Below are positions 53,250 to 62,202 of a DNA stretch of 64,000 bases, in pieces. Each line of letters starts with the position of its first letter. The first letter of the stretch is position 1. Source of the stretch: Adlercreutzia sp. ZJ473 (GTDB lineage: Bacteria > Actinomycetota > Coriobacteriia > Coriobacteriales > Eggerthellaceae); assembly GCF_013185065.1 (NCBI RefSeq), contig NZ_JAAVTO010000001.1:1-64000 (forward strand), read 5' to 3'. A program made the position numbers and the translations under genes. The notes under the pieces were generated by a model. That model ran no database searches. It was not told where the DNA came from and was given only the letters and a program-made list of their open reading frames with translations.

Positions 53250-53789
53250 ATGTCTCGTATCGGCAAGATGCCCGTCACCGTTCCTGCTGGCGTTGACGTG
53301 ACCATCGACGGCACCACGGTGACCGTCAAGGGCCCCAAGGGTGAGCTCACGCGCACCTTTCAGCCCTGCATGACCATCACGCAGGAGGGCAGCGAGATCA
53401 TCGTCTCCCGTCCTGATGACACCCGTGAGTCCAAGAGCTTCCACGGCCTGACCCGCACCCTCATCCACAACATGGTCGAGGGCGTGTCTGCCGGCTTCTC
53501 CAAGAAGCTGCAGCTCGTGGGCGTCGGCTACCGCGCCGCGCTCAAGGGCAAGGACCTCGAGATGCAGCTCGGCTACTCGCACCCCGTTCTGGTGGAGGCC
53601 CCCGAGGGCATCACCTTCGAGGTTCCCAGCCAGACCGAGATCGTCGTCTCCGGCCCCTCCAAGGAGCAGGTCGGCCAGGTTGCCGCGAACATCCGCAAGT
53701 GGCGCAAGCCGGAGCCCTACAAGGGCAAGGGCATCCGCTACGAGGGCGAGCATGTCCGTCGCAAGGTTGGCAAGGCTGGCAAGGACTAA
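53250..53789 (+). CDS. rplF: 50S ribosomal protein L6
   Basis: L6 near the factor-binding site (179 residues): [33 protein letters not shown], and [20 protein letters not shown] at the end. ATG 53250 follows AAAGGGAGG; earlier in-frame codons overlap rpsH and are rejected. Confidence 0.97.
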   Translation: MSRIGKMPVTVPAGVDVTIDGTTVTVKGPKGELTRTFQPCMTITQEGSEIIVSRPDDTRESKSFHGLTRTLIHNMVEGVSAGFSKKLQLVGVGYRAALKGKDLEMQLGYSHPVLVEAPEGITFEVPSQTEIVVSGPSKEQVGQVAANIRKWRKPEPYKGKGIRYEGEHVRRKVGKAGKD

Positions 53790-53823
53790 GCGTCCGCTCG
53801 GTATCTGATTGAAGGGATTATCA

Positions 53824-54192
53824 ATGAATAAGCTTCAGAAAAAGCAGGCCGGGTTGGCACGTCGCCATCGTCGCGTTCGCGCGAAGATCTCTGGCACGGC
53901 GGCTCGTCCTCGTCTGTGCGTTACGCGCAGCAACAACAACATCTACGTTCAGTTCGTCGATGACGTTGCCCACACCACCATCTGCGGCGTCTCCACGCTC
54001 GGCCCTGAGTTCAAGGCCACGGGCAAGAGGGGCAGCAACGTCGAGGGCGCCTCTGCCCTCGGTGAGATCGCCGGCAAGCTGGCACTGGAAAACGGCGTGA
54101 CGGAAGTTGTGTTCGACCGTGGCGGCCACCTGTATCACGGACGCGTCAAGGCTCTGGCCGAGGCTGCCCGTGAAGCTGGTTTGAAATTCTAG
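53824..54192 (+). CDS. rplR: 50S ribosomal protein L18
   Basis: 5S rRNA-binding L18 (122 residues): [40 protein letters not shown], and [23 protein letters not shown] 53824 is chosen over an upstream TTG because GAAGGG lies just before it. Confidence 0.96.
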   Translation: MNKLQKKQAGLARRHRRVRAKISGTAARPRLCVTRSNNNIYVQFVDDVAHTTICGVSTLGPEFKATGKRGSNVEGASALGEIAGKLALENGVTEVVFDRGGHLYHGRVKALAEAAREAGLKF

Positions 54193-54207
54193 AAGGGGTT
54201 TTAGCTT

Positions 54208-54735
54208 ATGGCTCGTAAACAACAGCAGGAGAACGCCGTTCCTGAGCTCCAGGAGCGCGTCGTCAGCATCAACCGCGTTTCCAAGACCGTCAAGGGCGGC
54301 CGCCGCATGCAGCTCACGGCACTCGTGGTCGTCGGCGACGGCAAGGGCCGCGTCGGCGTGGGCATGGGCAAGTCCGCCGAGGTCCCCACCGCCATCAAGA
54401 AGGGCGTCGAGGACGCGAAGAAGAACATGTTCTCGGTCCCGCTGACCGAGGGCGGCACCATTCCCCACGAGGTGCTCGGCGAGTACGGCGCCGGCCGCGT
54501 GCTGCTGAAGCCGGCCGTTCCCGGTACCGGCGTCATCACCGGCGGCTCCGTCCGCGCGCTGCTCGAGCTTGCCGGCGTGAAGAACGTCATCGGCAAGTCC
54601 CTCGGCACCGACAACGCCATGAACATCGTGAAGGCTGCCGCCGAGGGCCTCAAGTCCCTCGAGAGCCCGGCTGAGGTTGCCGCTCGTCGCGACAAGTCCG
54701 TCGGCGAGATCTTTGGCTGGAAGGAGCAGAAGTAA
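54208..54735 (+). CDS. rpsE: 30S ribosomal protein S5
   Basis: S5 (175 residues) of the accuracy centre: [40 protein letters not shown], and [20 protein letters not shown]. Its stop overlaps the rpmD ATG. Confidence 0.97.
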   Translation: MARKQQQENAVPELQERVVSINRVSKTVKGGRRMQLTALVVVGDGKGRVGVGMGKSAEVPTAIKKGVEDAKKNMFSVPLTEGGTIPHEVLGEYGAGRVLLKPAVPGTGVITGGSVRALLELAGVKNVIGKSLGTDNAMNIVKAAAEGLKSLESPAEVAARRDKSVGEIFGWKEQK

Positions 54736-54926
54736 TGTCTGACGCGAAGAAGACCCTGCGCATCACGCAGGTGAAGAGCGCCATCGGTCGCAAGGCCGAC
54801 CAGGGCAAGACGCTCAAGGCTCTCGGCCTCGGCAAGATCGGCCGCACGGTGGAGCAGGTGGACAACGAGTCCGTCCGCGGCATGATCTTCAAGGTGAAGC
54901 ATCTTATCGAAGTTGAAGAGCTTTAG
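54735..54926 (+). CDS. rpmD: 50S ribosomal protein L30
   Basis: L30 (63 residues): LRITQVKSAIGRKADQGKTL, KALGLGKIGRTVEQVDN. The last codons (IEVEEL, stop) form the left arm of a perfect 13-bp hairpin whose loop holds the stop codon; repeat element copy B follows. Confidence 0.95.
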   Translation: MSDAKKTLRITQVKSAIGRKADQGKTLKALGLGKIGRTVEQVDNESVRGMIFKVKHLIEVEEL

Positions 54927-54938
54927 CTCTTCAACTTC
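54909..54938 (+). terminator. Gene-end hairpin of repeat element copy B
   Basis: GAAGTTGAAGAGC (54909-54921) pairs perfectly with GCTCTTCAACTTC (54926-54938); the loop TTTA and next base include the rpmD stop. The left arm is coding sequence of rpmD. No T run follows. Compare 60732-60761, which has the same geometry with unrelated sequence. Confidence 0.75.
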
Positions 54939-54942
54939 TACG

Positions 54943-55061
54943 CCGACGCTGCGGTTTCGTACGGCACCTAGCCTAGCCCCTTGTTTGGGGCGCGGCGCGG
55001 CGCGAAGGCCGCTTGGCCCCAAGGCGGGGCTATTCCAGGCACCGCACGAACCCTCGCTGAC
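54943..55061 (+). repeat. Structured intergenic repeat, copy B
   Basis: CCGACGCTGCG, a 100-nt nested hairpin (54953-55052) and TCGCTGAC. Pairs: GGTT/AACC with TCGT/ACGA, CGG/CCG, TAGCCCC/GGGGCTA, TTGGGGC/GCCCCAA and GCGGC/GCCGC. The centre is almost identical to copy C but the outer stem differs in sequence and still pairs. Confidence 0.85.
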
Positions 55062-55260
55062 TTAATCGTTCATGTGAGGGGCAGTTGGCTGTAACGGATA
55101 AGGGCATATTAATGTTCTTATTCGGGTATAATGCTGTTCGGCGCGCCTTTTCTCGAGGTGCGCCGTTGGCATAGTATTTGGAAGTTTGCTGGCGGCGAGC
55201 TGCCAGCATCGGGGGAGGGGCGAACCTGCTCCCCTGAAGCGTAATAAGGAGATTGACTCA
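55062..55260 (+). promoter_or_regulatory. rplO promoter and structured leader
   Basis: A/T-rich sequence with a consensus TATAAT at 55127-55132; no good -35 at 17 bp (GCATAT), but GGG lies before the -10. The leader of about 120 nt holds three inverted repeats: GGCGC...GCGCC (55140-55164), GCTGGC...GCCAGC (55190-55209) and GGGGAGGGGC...GCTCCCC. AAGGAG precedes rplO. A regulatory leader is possible but not proved. Confidence 0.6.
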
Positions 55261-55710
55261 ATGGAACTCAAGGATCTGAAGCCTGCTGAGGGCTCTAAGA
55301 AGAACCGCAAGCGCGTGGGCCGCGGCCCTGCGTCCGGCCATGGCAAGACGGCCGGCCGCGGCATGAACGGCCAGAAGTCCCGTGCCGGCGGCGGCAAGGG
55401 CCCGGGCTTCGAGGGCGGCCAGACGCCGCTCGCCCGTCGTCTGCCGAAGCTCCCCGGCTTCCGCAACTTCAACCGCGTGGAGTACCTGCCGGTGAACGTG
55501 AGCCGCCTCGAGGCGAAGTACGAGGCCGGCGAGGTCGTCGACGGCGAGTCCCTGTGCGCCAAGGGCATCATCAAGCATGCCGACGCGCTCGTGAAGGTGC
55601 TCGGCGACGGCGAGATCACCAAGGCCCTCACGGTCAAGGTCGATAAGGTTTCTGCTTCCGCCAAGGCGAAGATCGAAGCAGCTGGAGGAAAGGTCGAAGA
55701 GCCTTGCTAA
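55261..55710 (+). CDS. rplO: 50S ribosomal protein L15
   Basis: L15 (149 residues): [40 protein letters not shown], and [23 protein letters not shown] 55261 follows AAGGAGATTGACTCA. Its TAA overlaps the TTG start of secY, so translation may be coupled. Confidence 0.96.
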   Translation: MELKDLKPAEGSKKNRKRVGRGPASGHGKTAGRGMNGQKSRAGGGKGPGFEGGQTPLARRLPKLPGFRNFNRVEYLPVNVSRLEAKYEAGEVVDGESLCAKGIIKHADALVKVLGDGEITKALTVKVDKVSASAKAKIEAAGGKVEEPC

Positions 55711-56984
55711 GCTCGATCATAGACGCGTTCAAGGTACCGGAGCTGCGCAAGAAGATCCTCTTCACGCTGGCGATCCTCGCGCTCTACCGCTTCGGCGCCT
55801 ATGTGCCGGTCCCGGGCATCCCGTTCCATGACTTCGCCACGGCCTTCGCGGACACCGGCGTCGCCATGACGATGCTCGACCTGTTCACCGGCGGTGCGCT
55901 GTCGAACTTCTCGGTGTTCTCGCTGGGCATCATGCCCTACATCACCGCATCGATCATCATGCAGCTGATGCAGGGCGTCATCCCCGCCGTGGGCCGCTGG
56001 GCGCGTGAGGGCGACTCCGGTCGCCGCAAGATCACGCAGGTCACGCGCTACCTCACGCTGGGCCTGGGCCTCATCAACGCCATCGGCTACCTGCTGCTGT
56101 TCAAGTCGCCGGCCTACGGCGTGGTGTTCTCCACCGAGGTCCCCGAGATCGTCACCGACATCGTCATCGTGTTCACGCTGGTCGCCGGCACCGCCTTCAT
56201 CATGTGGATGGGCGAGCTCATCACCCAGCGCGGCATCGGCAACGGCATGTCGCTCATCATCTTCGTGAGCATCGTGTCCCGCGTGCCCTCCGCCATCTTC
56301 TCGTCCGTGAACCTCACGGGCGATCTGGGCATGGGCATCGCGCTCACCATCCTGATCCTGGCCGTGGTGCTCGTGTGCATCCCGCTGATCATCTACGTGG
56401 AGCGCGCGCAGCGCCGCATCCCGGTGAACTACGCCAAGCGCGTCCAGGGACGCAAGATGATGGGCGGCCAGTCCACCTACATCCCGCTGAAGGTGAACGC
56501 CGCGGGCGTCATCCCGATCATCTTCGCGAGCTGCATCATCTACTTCCCGGCGCAGCTGGCGGCCATCTTCAACGTGGATTGGCTGACGACGTTCGCGAAC
56601 TGGTGCTCCACCGGCGTGGTGAACTGGATCCTCACGCTCGTGCTCATCGTGTTCTTCGCGTACTTCTACACCTCCATGGTGTTCAACCCCGAGGAGACGG
56701 CTGACAACATCCGCAAGCAGGGCGGCTTCATTCCGGGCGTGCGTCCGGGCTCGGCCACCGTCACCTACATCAAGAACGTGATCCACCGCATCACGCTGCC
56801 GGGCGGCCTGTTCATCGCCTTCATCGCCGTGGTGCCCACGATCATCTTCTACTTCACGGGCAACCAGCTCATCCAGTCGTTCGGCGGCACCTCGATCCTC
56901 ATCATGATCGGCGTCGCACTTGACACCATGAGCAAGGTCGAGAGCCAGCTGAAGCAGCACAACTACGAGGGCTTCTTCAAGTAG
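55704..56984 (+). CDS. secY: Protein translocase subunit SecY
   Basis: Channel subunit of the Sec translocon (426 residues, ten hydrophobic segments). Family blocks: [20 protein letters not shown] (TM1), [20 protein letters not shown] (TM2), [15 protein letters not shown], and [20 protein letters not shown] (cytosolic loop). TTG 55704 overlaps rplO by 7 bp and has GGAGGAAAGG upstream. map, infA and the alpha operon do not follow adk. Confidence 0.97.
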   Translation: MLSSIIDAFKVPELRKKILFTLAILALYRFGAYVPVPGIPFHDFATAFADTGVAMTMLDLFTGGALSNFSVFSLGIMPYITASIIMQLMQGVIPAVGRWAREGDSGRRKITQVTRYLTLGLGLINAIGYLLLFKSPAYGVVFSTEVPEIVTDIVIVFTLVAGTAFIMWMGELITQRGIGNGMSLIIFVSIVSRVPSAIFSSVNLTGDLGMGIALTILILAVVLVCIPLIIYVERAQRRIPVNYAKRVQGRKMMGGQSTYIPLKVNAAGVIPIIFASCIIYFPAQLAAIFNVDWLTTFANWCSTGVVNWILTLVLIVFFAYFYTSMVFNPEETADNIRKQGGFIPGVRPGSATVTYIKNVIHRITLPGGLFIAFIAVVPTIIFYFTGNQLIQSFGGTSILIMIGVALDTMSKVESQLKQHNYEGFFK

Positions 56985-57007
56985 GGAAATCTCGCACGTT
57001 AACTGGA

Positions 57008-57045
57008 GAGAGGACCCGTCTCGCAAGGGGCGGGTCCTCTCTTTT
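57008..57045 (+). terminator. Intrinsic terminator after secY
   Basis: GAGAGGACCCG (57008-57018) pairs perfectly with CGGGTCCTCTC (57031-57041), followed by TTTT. It separates secY from adk, which then needs its own promoter (TAGAAT at 57049). Confidence 0.9.
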
Positions 57046-57093
57046 GCTAGAATAGAACCACCAATCTGTCCACCATCGAAAGGATCGACTGAA

Positions 57094-57720
57094 ATGAACA
57101 TTGTGTTGCTGGGTGCACCGGGTGCCGGCAAGGGCACGCAGGCGGCGAAGCTCGTCGAAGAGGAGGGCCTGTGCCACATCTCCACGGGTGACATTCTGCG
57201 CGCGGCGGTGAAGAACCAGACTCCTCTGGGCGTGAAGGCCAAGGGCTACATGGACGCCGGCGATCTGGTGCCGGATGACCTGATCATCGACCTCATGAAG
57301 GAGCGCATTCAGCAGCCTGACACCGAGAAGGGCGTCATCCTCGACGGTTTCCCGCGCACGACCACCCAGGCCGTGGCGCTCGACACCATGCTCGCCGAGC
57401 TCGGCCGCCCGCTCGACGCGGCGCTGCTGATCGACGTGGAGGCCGAGGTCATCGTGAACCGCCTCTGCTCGCGCCGCATGTGCAAGGAGTGCGGGCACAT
57501 CGGCTCCGCCGCTGACGCGGCGTGCCCGAAGTGCGGCGGCGAGATGTACCAGCGCGACGACGACAACGAGGCCACGGTGCGCAACCGCCTCGACGTGTAC
57601 GAGAAGTCCACGAGCCCGCTCATCGACTACTACCGCGGCTGCGAGCTGCTCGTCACCATCGACGGCGACCGCGACCCGCAGGTGGTCTACGCCGACGTCA
57701 AGGAGGCCCTGAAGCTCTAG
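57094..57720 (+). CDS. adk: Adenylate kinase
   Basis: Interconverts ATP plus AMP and two ADP. P-loop GAPGAGKGTQ at 7-16, AMP site STGDILR, hinge DGFPRTTTQA, and a long LID with a Cys4 zinc knuckle (CKEC...CPKC) as in Gram-positive enzymes. The total is 208 residues. AAAGGA lies before the ATG. It follows secY in the usual order but is isolated by terminators on both sides. Confidence 0.97.
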   Translation: MNIVLLGAPGAGKGTQAAKLVEEEGLCHISTGDILRAAVKNQTPLGVKAKGYMDAGDLVPDDLIIDLMKERIQQPDTEKGVILDGFPRTTTQAVALDTMLAELGRPLDAALLIDVEAEVIVNRLCSRRMCKECGHIGSAADAACPKCGGEMYQRDDDNEATVRNRLDVYEKSTSPLIDYYRGCELLVTIDGDRDPQVVYADVKEALKL

Positions 57721-57763
57721 GCTCCGCCTGCCCTGACGGTACCTGCGCTCTCTTGGGGACGTG

Positions 57764-57797
57764 ATCCCGCGCCAGCGTGTCTGGCGCGGGATTTTTT
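57764..57797 (+). terminator. Intrinsic terminator after adk
   Basis: ATCCCGCGCCAG (57764-57775) pairs perfectly with CTGGCGCGGGAT (57781-57792), with T run to 57797. A consensus TATAAT starts three bases further on (57800-57805), serving the next gene. Confidence 0.9.
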
Positions 57798-57816
57798 CGT
57801 ATAATGGTGGACTGAC

Positions 57817-59994
57817 ATGCCTACCATTCGCCAGAACATCTCCTACGCCTACAAGCGCTCGGTCAAGCCCTACCGCGCGTCGATCGCCCACATCGTGCGC
57901 TCGGTGGCGGTGCTCTTCCTCGCAGCGCTGCTGCTCGAGGTGTTCGTCTTCAACTACAACTACTTCGCCACGCTGTCGAACAAGCCGATCAACCTGAAGG
58001 ACCAGATCGAGCTTGCGAAGGGCGACGACGGGCTGTTCCGCCTGACGGCGGTCGACCACGTGATGGAGTTCAAGAACCTCAACACCGAGGTGCGCAACAT
58101 CCGCATCGACTTCGACGAGCACCAGCCGGCGCAGAACCTGCGCGTGAAGGTCCAGTTCACCGACGACGCGCACCACACCTACTTCGACTCCACCGAGTAC
58201 ACCGTCGGCGTGCCCGAGGTGGACGTCTCCACGTACGTCACCGAGAGCGAGTACATCAACCTCAACACCGCGGGCTACGTGAACAACCTGCGCATCGAGG
58301 TCGTCGGCGACGAGGTGACCTACCCCATCAAGCTCTGGACGGTCTCGCTCAACGCGCACTGCCCCTTCACCTTCAGCGGCGCGCGCTTCACCGCGGCGTT
58401 CGGCCTGCTTCTGCTGTGCTTCATGTTCCGCCCGCGCTCGTCGATCTACCGCATCAACATCGTGGAGAACCCGCGCCGCTCGAAGGCGGGCGTCATCGGG
58501 ATGGTCGCCGTCGAGATGGCGCTCGTGAGCTCGCTTCTGTTCTTCGGGTCGAACCTCGTGGGCGTGGCCACCTCGAGCTACAACTTCGGCTCGTGGGACG
58601 GCACCTCGGTGGTGAACACCTTCGAGGTGGGGGGCGACAACGCCCAGCAGTACGCCGAGCTCGCGCGCGCCATGGCCAAGGGCCAACTCTACCTCGACGA
58701 GGAGCCGCCCCAGTGGCTGCAGGACATGCCCGACCCCTACGACAAGGGCGCCCGCGACGAGGCGCAGAAGGAGACGGGCGAGGCGTACCTGTTCGACGTG
58801 GCCTACTACGAGGGGCACTACTACGTGTACTTCGGCGTGGTGCCGGTGCTTCTGTTCTACCTGCCGTTCTACCTGGTGACGGGTGCGAACTTCCCCACGG
58901 CCATCGGCGTCCTCATAGCGGCCCTCGCCTTCATCCTCGGCTGCTCGGCGCTGCTCGACCGCTTCGCGCGCTACCACTTCAAGCGCGTGAGCCTGGGGCT
59001 CTACCTGCTGCTGCAGATCCCGCTCGTGTTCTGCTGCGGCATCCTCTACCTGGTGAAGTTCCCCACGTTCTACTCGCTGCCCATCATGTGCGGGCTGGCG
59101 TTCTCGGTGTGGGGGCTGTACTGCTGGATGCGCGGGCGCCTCTCGAAGCACGCGTGCGCGTGGTATCTGGCCGGGTCGCTCTGCATGGCGCTCGTGGCGG
59201 GGTGCCGCCCGCAGCTGCTCGCGCTCTCGCTCTTGGCGTTCCCGCTGTTCTGGCGCACCTACATCACGAAGCGCCGCCTGCTCACCCCGGCGGGGGCGCG
59301 CGAGTTCGCGTGCCTGGTCGCGCCGTACGTGGTGGTGGCCGCGGGCATCATGGGCTACAACTACGCGCGCTTCGGGTCCCTCACCGACTTCGGCGCCAAC
59401 TACAACCTCACGGTGAACGACATGACCAAGCGCGGCATGAACGTCGGCCGCCTCGCGCCTGCGTTCTTCGCGTACTTCCTGCAGCCGCCCAACGTCACCG
59501 GCACGTTCCCGTTCATCCAGGCGGTGGACTTCAGCACCACCTACATGGGGCAGACCATCAAGGAGGTCACCTTCGGCGGCATCTTCGCGTGCCTGCCCGT
59601 GCTGTGGATCCTGCCGTTCGCGCGCCGCATCCTCGACCTGCGCCGCCGCGCGCGCTCCACGCGCACCATCATGGGCGTCATCGTGGTGCTGCTCGCCTCG
59701 GGCGTGCTCGTGGCCCTGCTCGACGCGGAGATGGCGGGCATCCTGCAGCGCTACTACGCCGACTTCAGCTTCATGTTCCTGGCGGCGGTGGTGCTCCTGG
59801 CGTTCATCGTGAACGAGAACATGGCGGCGGGCTCGACGGCGCACGTGATCGGCATGAAGGTGCTGCTCGTGCTGGTCGCGCTCAGCGTGCTGTACAGCGC
59901 GCTTCTGTGCTTCGTGCCCGAGACGGGCTGGTACTCGGACATCTATCCGTGGGCCTATCAGGATATAATTGAAACCGCCCAATTCTGGACCTAA
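57817..59994 (+). CDS. Polytopic membrane protein, possible GT-C-like glycosyltransferase
   Basis: A 725-residue protein. One N-terminal helix (VAVLFLAALLLEVFVFNYNY) precedes an extracytoplasmic domain of about 150 residues. About ten further hydrophobic segments follow between residues 190 and 720. A second soluble loop contains GGDNAQQYAELARAMAKGQL and a Tyr-rich YYEGHYYVYFGVVPVLLFYL; near the C-terminus ILQRYYADFSFMFLAAVVLL resembles the last loop of GT-C membrane transferases. No metal motif is certain, so the function is open. It sits 15 bp upstream of nagB, after its own TATAAT. Confidence 0.6.
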   Translation: MPTIRQNISYAYKRSVKPYRASIAHIVRSVAVLFLAALLLEVFVFNYNYFATLSNKPINLKDQIELAKGDDGLFRLTAVDHVMEFKNLNTEVRNIRIDFDEHQPAQNLRVKVQFTDDAHHTYFDSTEYTVGVPEVDVSTYVTESEYINLNTAGYVNNLRIEVVGDEVTYPIKLWTVSLNAHCPFTFSGARFTAAFGLLLLCFMFRPRSSIYRINIVENPRRSKAGVIGMVAVEMALVSSLLFFGSNLVGVATSSYNFGSWDGTSVVNTFEVGGDNAQQYAELARAMAKGQLYLDEEPPQWLQDMPDPYDKGARDEAQKETGEAYLFDVAYYEGHYYVYFGVVPVLLFYLPFYLVTGANFPTAIGVLIAALAFILGCSALLDRFARYHFKRVSLGLYLLLQIPLVFCCGILYLVKFPTFYSLPIMCGLAFSVWGLYCWMRGRLSKHACAWYLAGSLCMALVAGCRPQLLALSLLAFPLFWRTYITKRRLLTPAGAREFACLVAPYVVVAAGIMGYNYARFGSLTDFGANYNLTVNDMTKRGMNVGRLAPAFFAYFLQPPNVTGTFPFIQAVDFSTTYMGQTIKEVTFGGIFACLPVLWILPFARRILDLRRRARSTRTIMGVIVVLLASGVLVALLDAEMAGILQRYYADFSFMFLAAVVLLAFIVNENMAAGSTAHVIGMKVLLVLVALSVLYSALLCFVPETGWYSDIYPWAYQDIIETAQFWT

Positions 59995-60009
59995 GGAAGG
60001 GATAACGAC

Positions 60010-60747
60010 ATGAAGCTGATCATCGCGAAATCGTACGAGGACATGAGCCGCCGCGCCGCCGACGTGCTGGCTGCGCGCGTGAAGGAGCAGCCGAGCTGCG
60101 TGCTGGGCCTGGCCACGGGCTCGACCCCCATCGGACTGTACGCTGATCTGGTGAGCGACTACGAGGCGGGTGAGATCAGCTTCGCCGACGTGGAGACGTA
60201 CAACCTCGACGAGTACCGCGGCCTTTCCGGCGACCACGACCAGAGCTACCGCTACTTCATGAACGACAACCTGTTCGACCACGTGGACATCGACAAGGCG
60301 CGCACGCACGTGCCCGACGGCGCCTGCGCTGACGCCGAGGAGGCGTGCGCCGCGTACGAGGCGGCCATCGAGGCAGCCGGCGGCGTGGACATCCAGCTCC
60401 TCGGCCTCGGGCACAACGGGCACATCGGCTTCAACGAGCCGTGCGACGAGTTCCCGAAGGCCACGCACTGCGTGCAGCTCACCGAGAGCACCATCAACGC
60501 GAACAGCCGTCTGTTCAACTCCGTTGACGAGGTGCCGCGCGAGGCGTATACCATGGGCATCGGCACCATCATGAAGGCTCGCGAGATCCTCGTGGTGGCC
60601 AACGGCGGGGGCAAGGCCGACATCGTGCGCCGCGCGTTCTTCGGCCCCGTGACGCCCGAGGTCCCCGCGTCCATCCTGCAGTTCCATCCCAACGTGACGG
60701 TGATCGTCGACGAGGAAGCTGGAAGGCTTTGTTCCGATCGTTGCTAA
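60010..60747 (+). CDS. nagB: Glucosamine-6-phosphate deaminase
   Basis: Converts glucosamine 6-phosphate to fructose 6-phosphate and ammonia. Visible are the substrate loop LGLATGSTPIGLY, catalytic Asp in YNLDEYRG, and GLGHNGHIGFNEPCDEF with the catalytic His pair. The total is 245 residues. The C-terminus ends unusually (EEAGRLCSDRC); the codons for the last five residues form the left arm of a hairpin of repeat copy C, suggesting the element has altered or defined the gene end. nagA lies 172 bp downstream. Confidence 0.95.
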   Translation: MKLIIAKSYEDMSRRAADVLAARVKEQPSCVLGLATGSTPIGLYADLVSDYEAGEISFADVETYNLDEYRGLSGDHDQSYRYFMNDNLFDHVDIDKARTHVPDGACADAEEACAAYEAAIEAAGGVDIQLLGLGHNGHIGFNEPCDEFPKATHCVQLTESTINANSRLFNSVDEVPREAYTMGIGTIMKAREILVVANGGGKADIVRRAFFGPVTPEVPASILQFHPNVTVIVDEEAGRLCSDRC

Positions 60748-60761
60748 CGCAACAATCGGAA
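60732..60761 (+). terminator. Gene-end hairpin of repeat element copy C
   Basis: TTCCGATCGTTGC (60732-60744) pairs with GCAACAATCGGAA (60749-60761) with one mismatch; the loop TAAC contains the nagB stop. Same 13-4-13 geometry as copy B, with different sequence. Confidence 0.7.
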
Positions 60762-60767
60762 TGGCTC

Positions 60768-60883
60768 GACGCTGCGAAGCCCTGATGCGCTTCGCCTAGC
60801 CCCTTGTTTGGGGCGCGGCGTGGGCGAAGCCCACTTGGCCCCAAGGCGGGGCTATCCGAAGCACCTCAGGGCTTCTCGCTGAC
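60768..60883 (+). repeat. Structured intergenic repeat, copy C
   Basis: CGACGCTGCG, a 100-nt nested hairpin (60776-60875) and TCGCTGAC. Pairs: GAAGCCCTGA/TCAGGGCTTC, GCTTCG/CGAAGC, TAGCCCC/GGGGCTA, TTGGGGC/GCCCCAA and TGGGC/GCCCA. The inner stem differs from copy B (GCGGC/GCCGC) on both arms. Confidence 0.87.
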
Positions 60884-60919
60884 TTTTGTTCAACATAGGT
60901 GGCTGGAAAGGACGTGCCC

Positions 60920-62068
60920 ATGATAATCAAGAACGGCTTGGCGTTTGACGGCGAGGGGTTCGTCGCGCGTGACGTGCTCATCTCAGGCGGCGTGTTCGCC
61001 GAGGCGGACGCGGCTGCCGGCACTGCGGGCGCGGGCGCGGACAGCGAGGGCGACGTCATCGACGCCGCCGGCTGCTACGTGATCCCCGGCTTGGTGGACC
61101 TGCACTTCCACGGCGCCGCGGGCGGCGACGTGTCAGACGGCGACGACGGCGGGCTGCACGCGATGGGCGCCTACGAGGCGTCGCGCGGCATCGGCGCCAT
61201 GTGCCCGGCCACCATGACGCTGTCCGAGGAGATCCTCGGACACGCGCTGGGCGTCGCGGCGGCCTTCGAGCCGGCTGACGACGAGGCCGAGCTCGTGGGC
61301 GTCAACATGGAGGGCCCCTTCATCTCGCCCTCGAAGGTGGGGGCGCAGAACCCCGAGTACGTGCACGTCCCCGACGCGGCGATGTTTCGCCGCCTCCAGG
61401 AGGCGTCCGGCGGTCTCATCAAGCTGGTCGACATTGCGCCTGAGGAGCCCGGCGCCATGGAGTTCGTCGAGGAGCTGGGGGGCGAGGTGCGCGTCTCGCT
61501 CGCGCACACCTGCGCCGACTACGACACGGCCGCGCTCGCCTTCGAGAAGGGCGCGCGGCACCTCACGCACCTGTACAACGCCATGAACTCCATGCACCAC
61601 CGCAAGCCCGGCCCCATCCCGGCGGCGGCCGAGCGCGACGACGTGACGGCTGAGATCATCGCCGACGGCGTGCACATCCACCCGGCCATGGTGCGCCTGG
61701 CGTTCAACCTGTTCGGCGACGACCGCATGATCCTGGTCTCGGACACGCTGCGCGCCGCGGGCATGCCCGACGGGGTGTACGACCTCGGCGGGCAGGACGT
61801 CACGGTGAAGGGCTTTGAGGCGCGCATCGACAACGGCGCGCTCGCCGGCTCGGTGAGCGACCTCATGCGCTGCCTCTACGTCGCGGTGCATGACATGCAG
61901 ATACCGCTCGCAAGCGCTGTGAAGGCCGCTGCGGCCAACCCGGCGCGCGCCTTGGGGTTGGAGGGCCGCTACGGCACCTTAGGCGCAGGGGCGGTCGCCA
62001 ACGCCGTCCTGCTCGACCAGGAGACGCTCGAGGTGAAGCAGGTCATCCTCCGCGGCAAGGCGCTGTAG
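60920..62068 (+). CDS. nagA: N-acetylglucosamine-6-phosphate deacetylase
   Basis: Amidohydrolase-superfamily deacetylase giving glucosamine 6-phosphate, the NagB substrate. Metal and active-site motifs: VDLHFHGAAGGDV, NMEGPFISPSKVGAQNPEYV, SLAHTCADY, HLYNAMNSMHHRKPG, and the catalytic Asp in ILVSDTLRAAG. The total is 382 residues. ATG 60920 (MIIKNGLAFDGEGF) follows GGAAAGGA; the upstream GTG 60899 is rejected because the RBS lies after it. Confidence 0.95.
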   Translation: MIIKNGLAFDGEGFVARDVLISGGVFAEADAAAGTAGAGADSEGDVIDAAGCYVIPGLVDLHFHGAAGGDVSDGDDGGLHAMGAYEASRGIGAMCPATMTLSEEILGHALGVAAAFEPADDEAELVGVNMEGPFISPSKVGAQNPEYVHVPDAAMFRRLQEASGGLIKLVDIAPEEPGAMEFVEELGGEVRVSLAHTCADYDTAALAFEKGARHLTHLYNAMNSMHHRKPGPIPAAAERDDVTAEIIADGVHIHPAMVRLAFNLFGDDRMILVSDTLRAAGMPDGVYDLGGQDVTVKGFEARIDNGALAGSVSDLMRCLYVAVHDMQIPLASAVKAAAANPARALGLEGRYGTLGAGAVANAVLLDQETLEVKQVILRGKAL

Positions 62069-62119
62069 GGCCGCTGCGGCGCACGGCGGCGCGCGCCGCG
62101 GGAAGGCTTCCCGGAAAAC

Positions 62120-62155
62120 GAGAGGACCCCCCAGAAGGAGGGTCCTCTCTTCGTT
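62120..62155. terminator. Bidirectional terminator between nagA and the ROK gene
   Basis: GAGAGGACCC (62120-62129) pairs perfectly with GGGTCCTCTC (62140-62149), then TTCGTT; on the other strand CGTTTT follows. It lies between convergent genes and shares GAGAGGACCC with the secY terminator. Confidence 0.85.
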
Positions 62156-62202
62156 CGCAGGGCCTCTCAGCCTTGCGCGGGCCTCTTGCGCGGGCCTCGT
62201 CC

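Noticed and set aside
56977-60687. 1236-codon reverse ORF opposite adk, membrane protein and nagB
   Set aside because: Antisense shadow of GC-rich genes: composition dominated by Arg, His, Val and Ala, with three well-supported genes and a terminator on the other strand.
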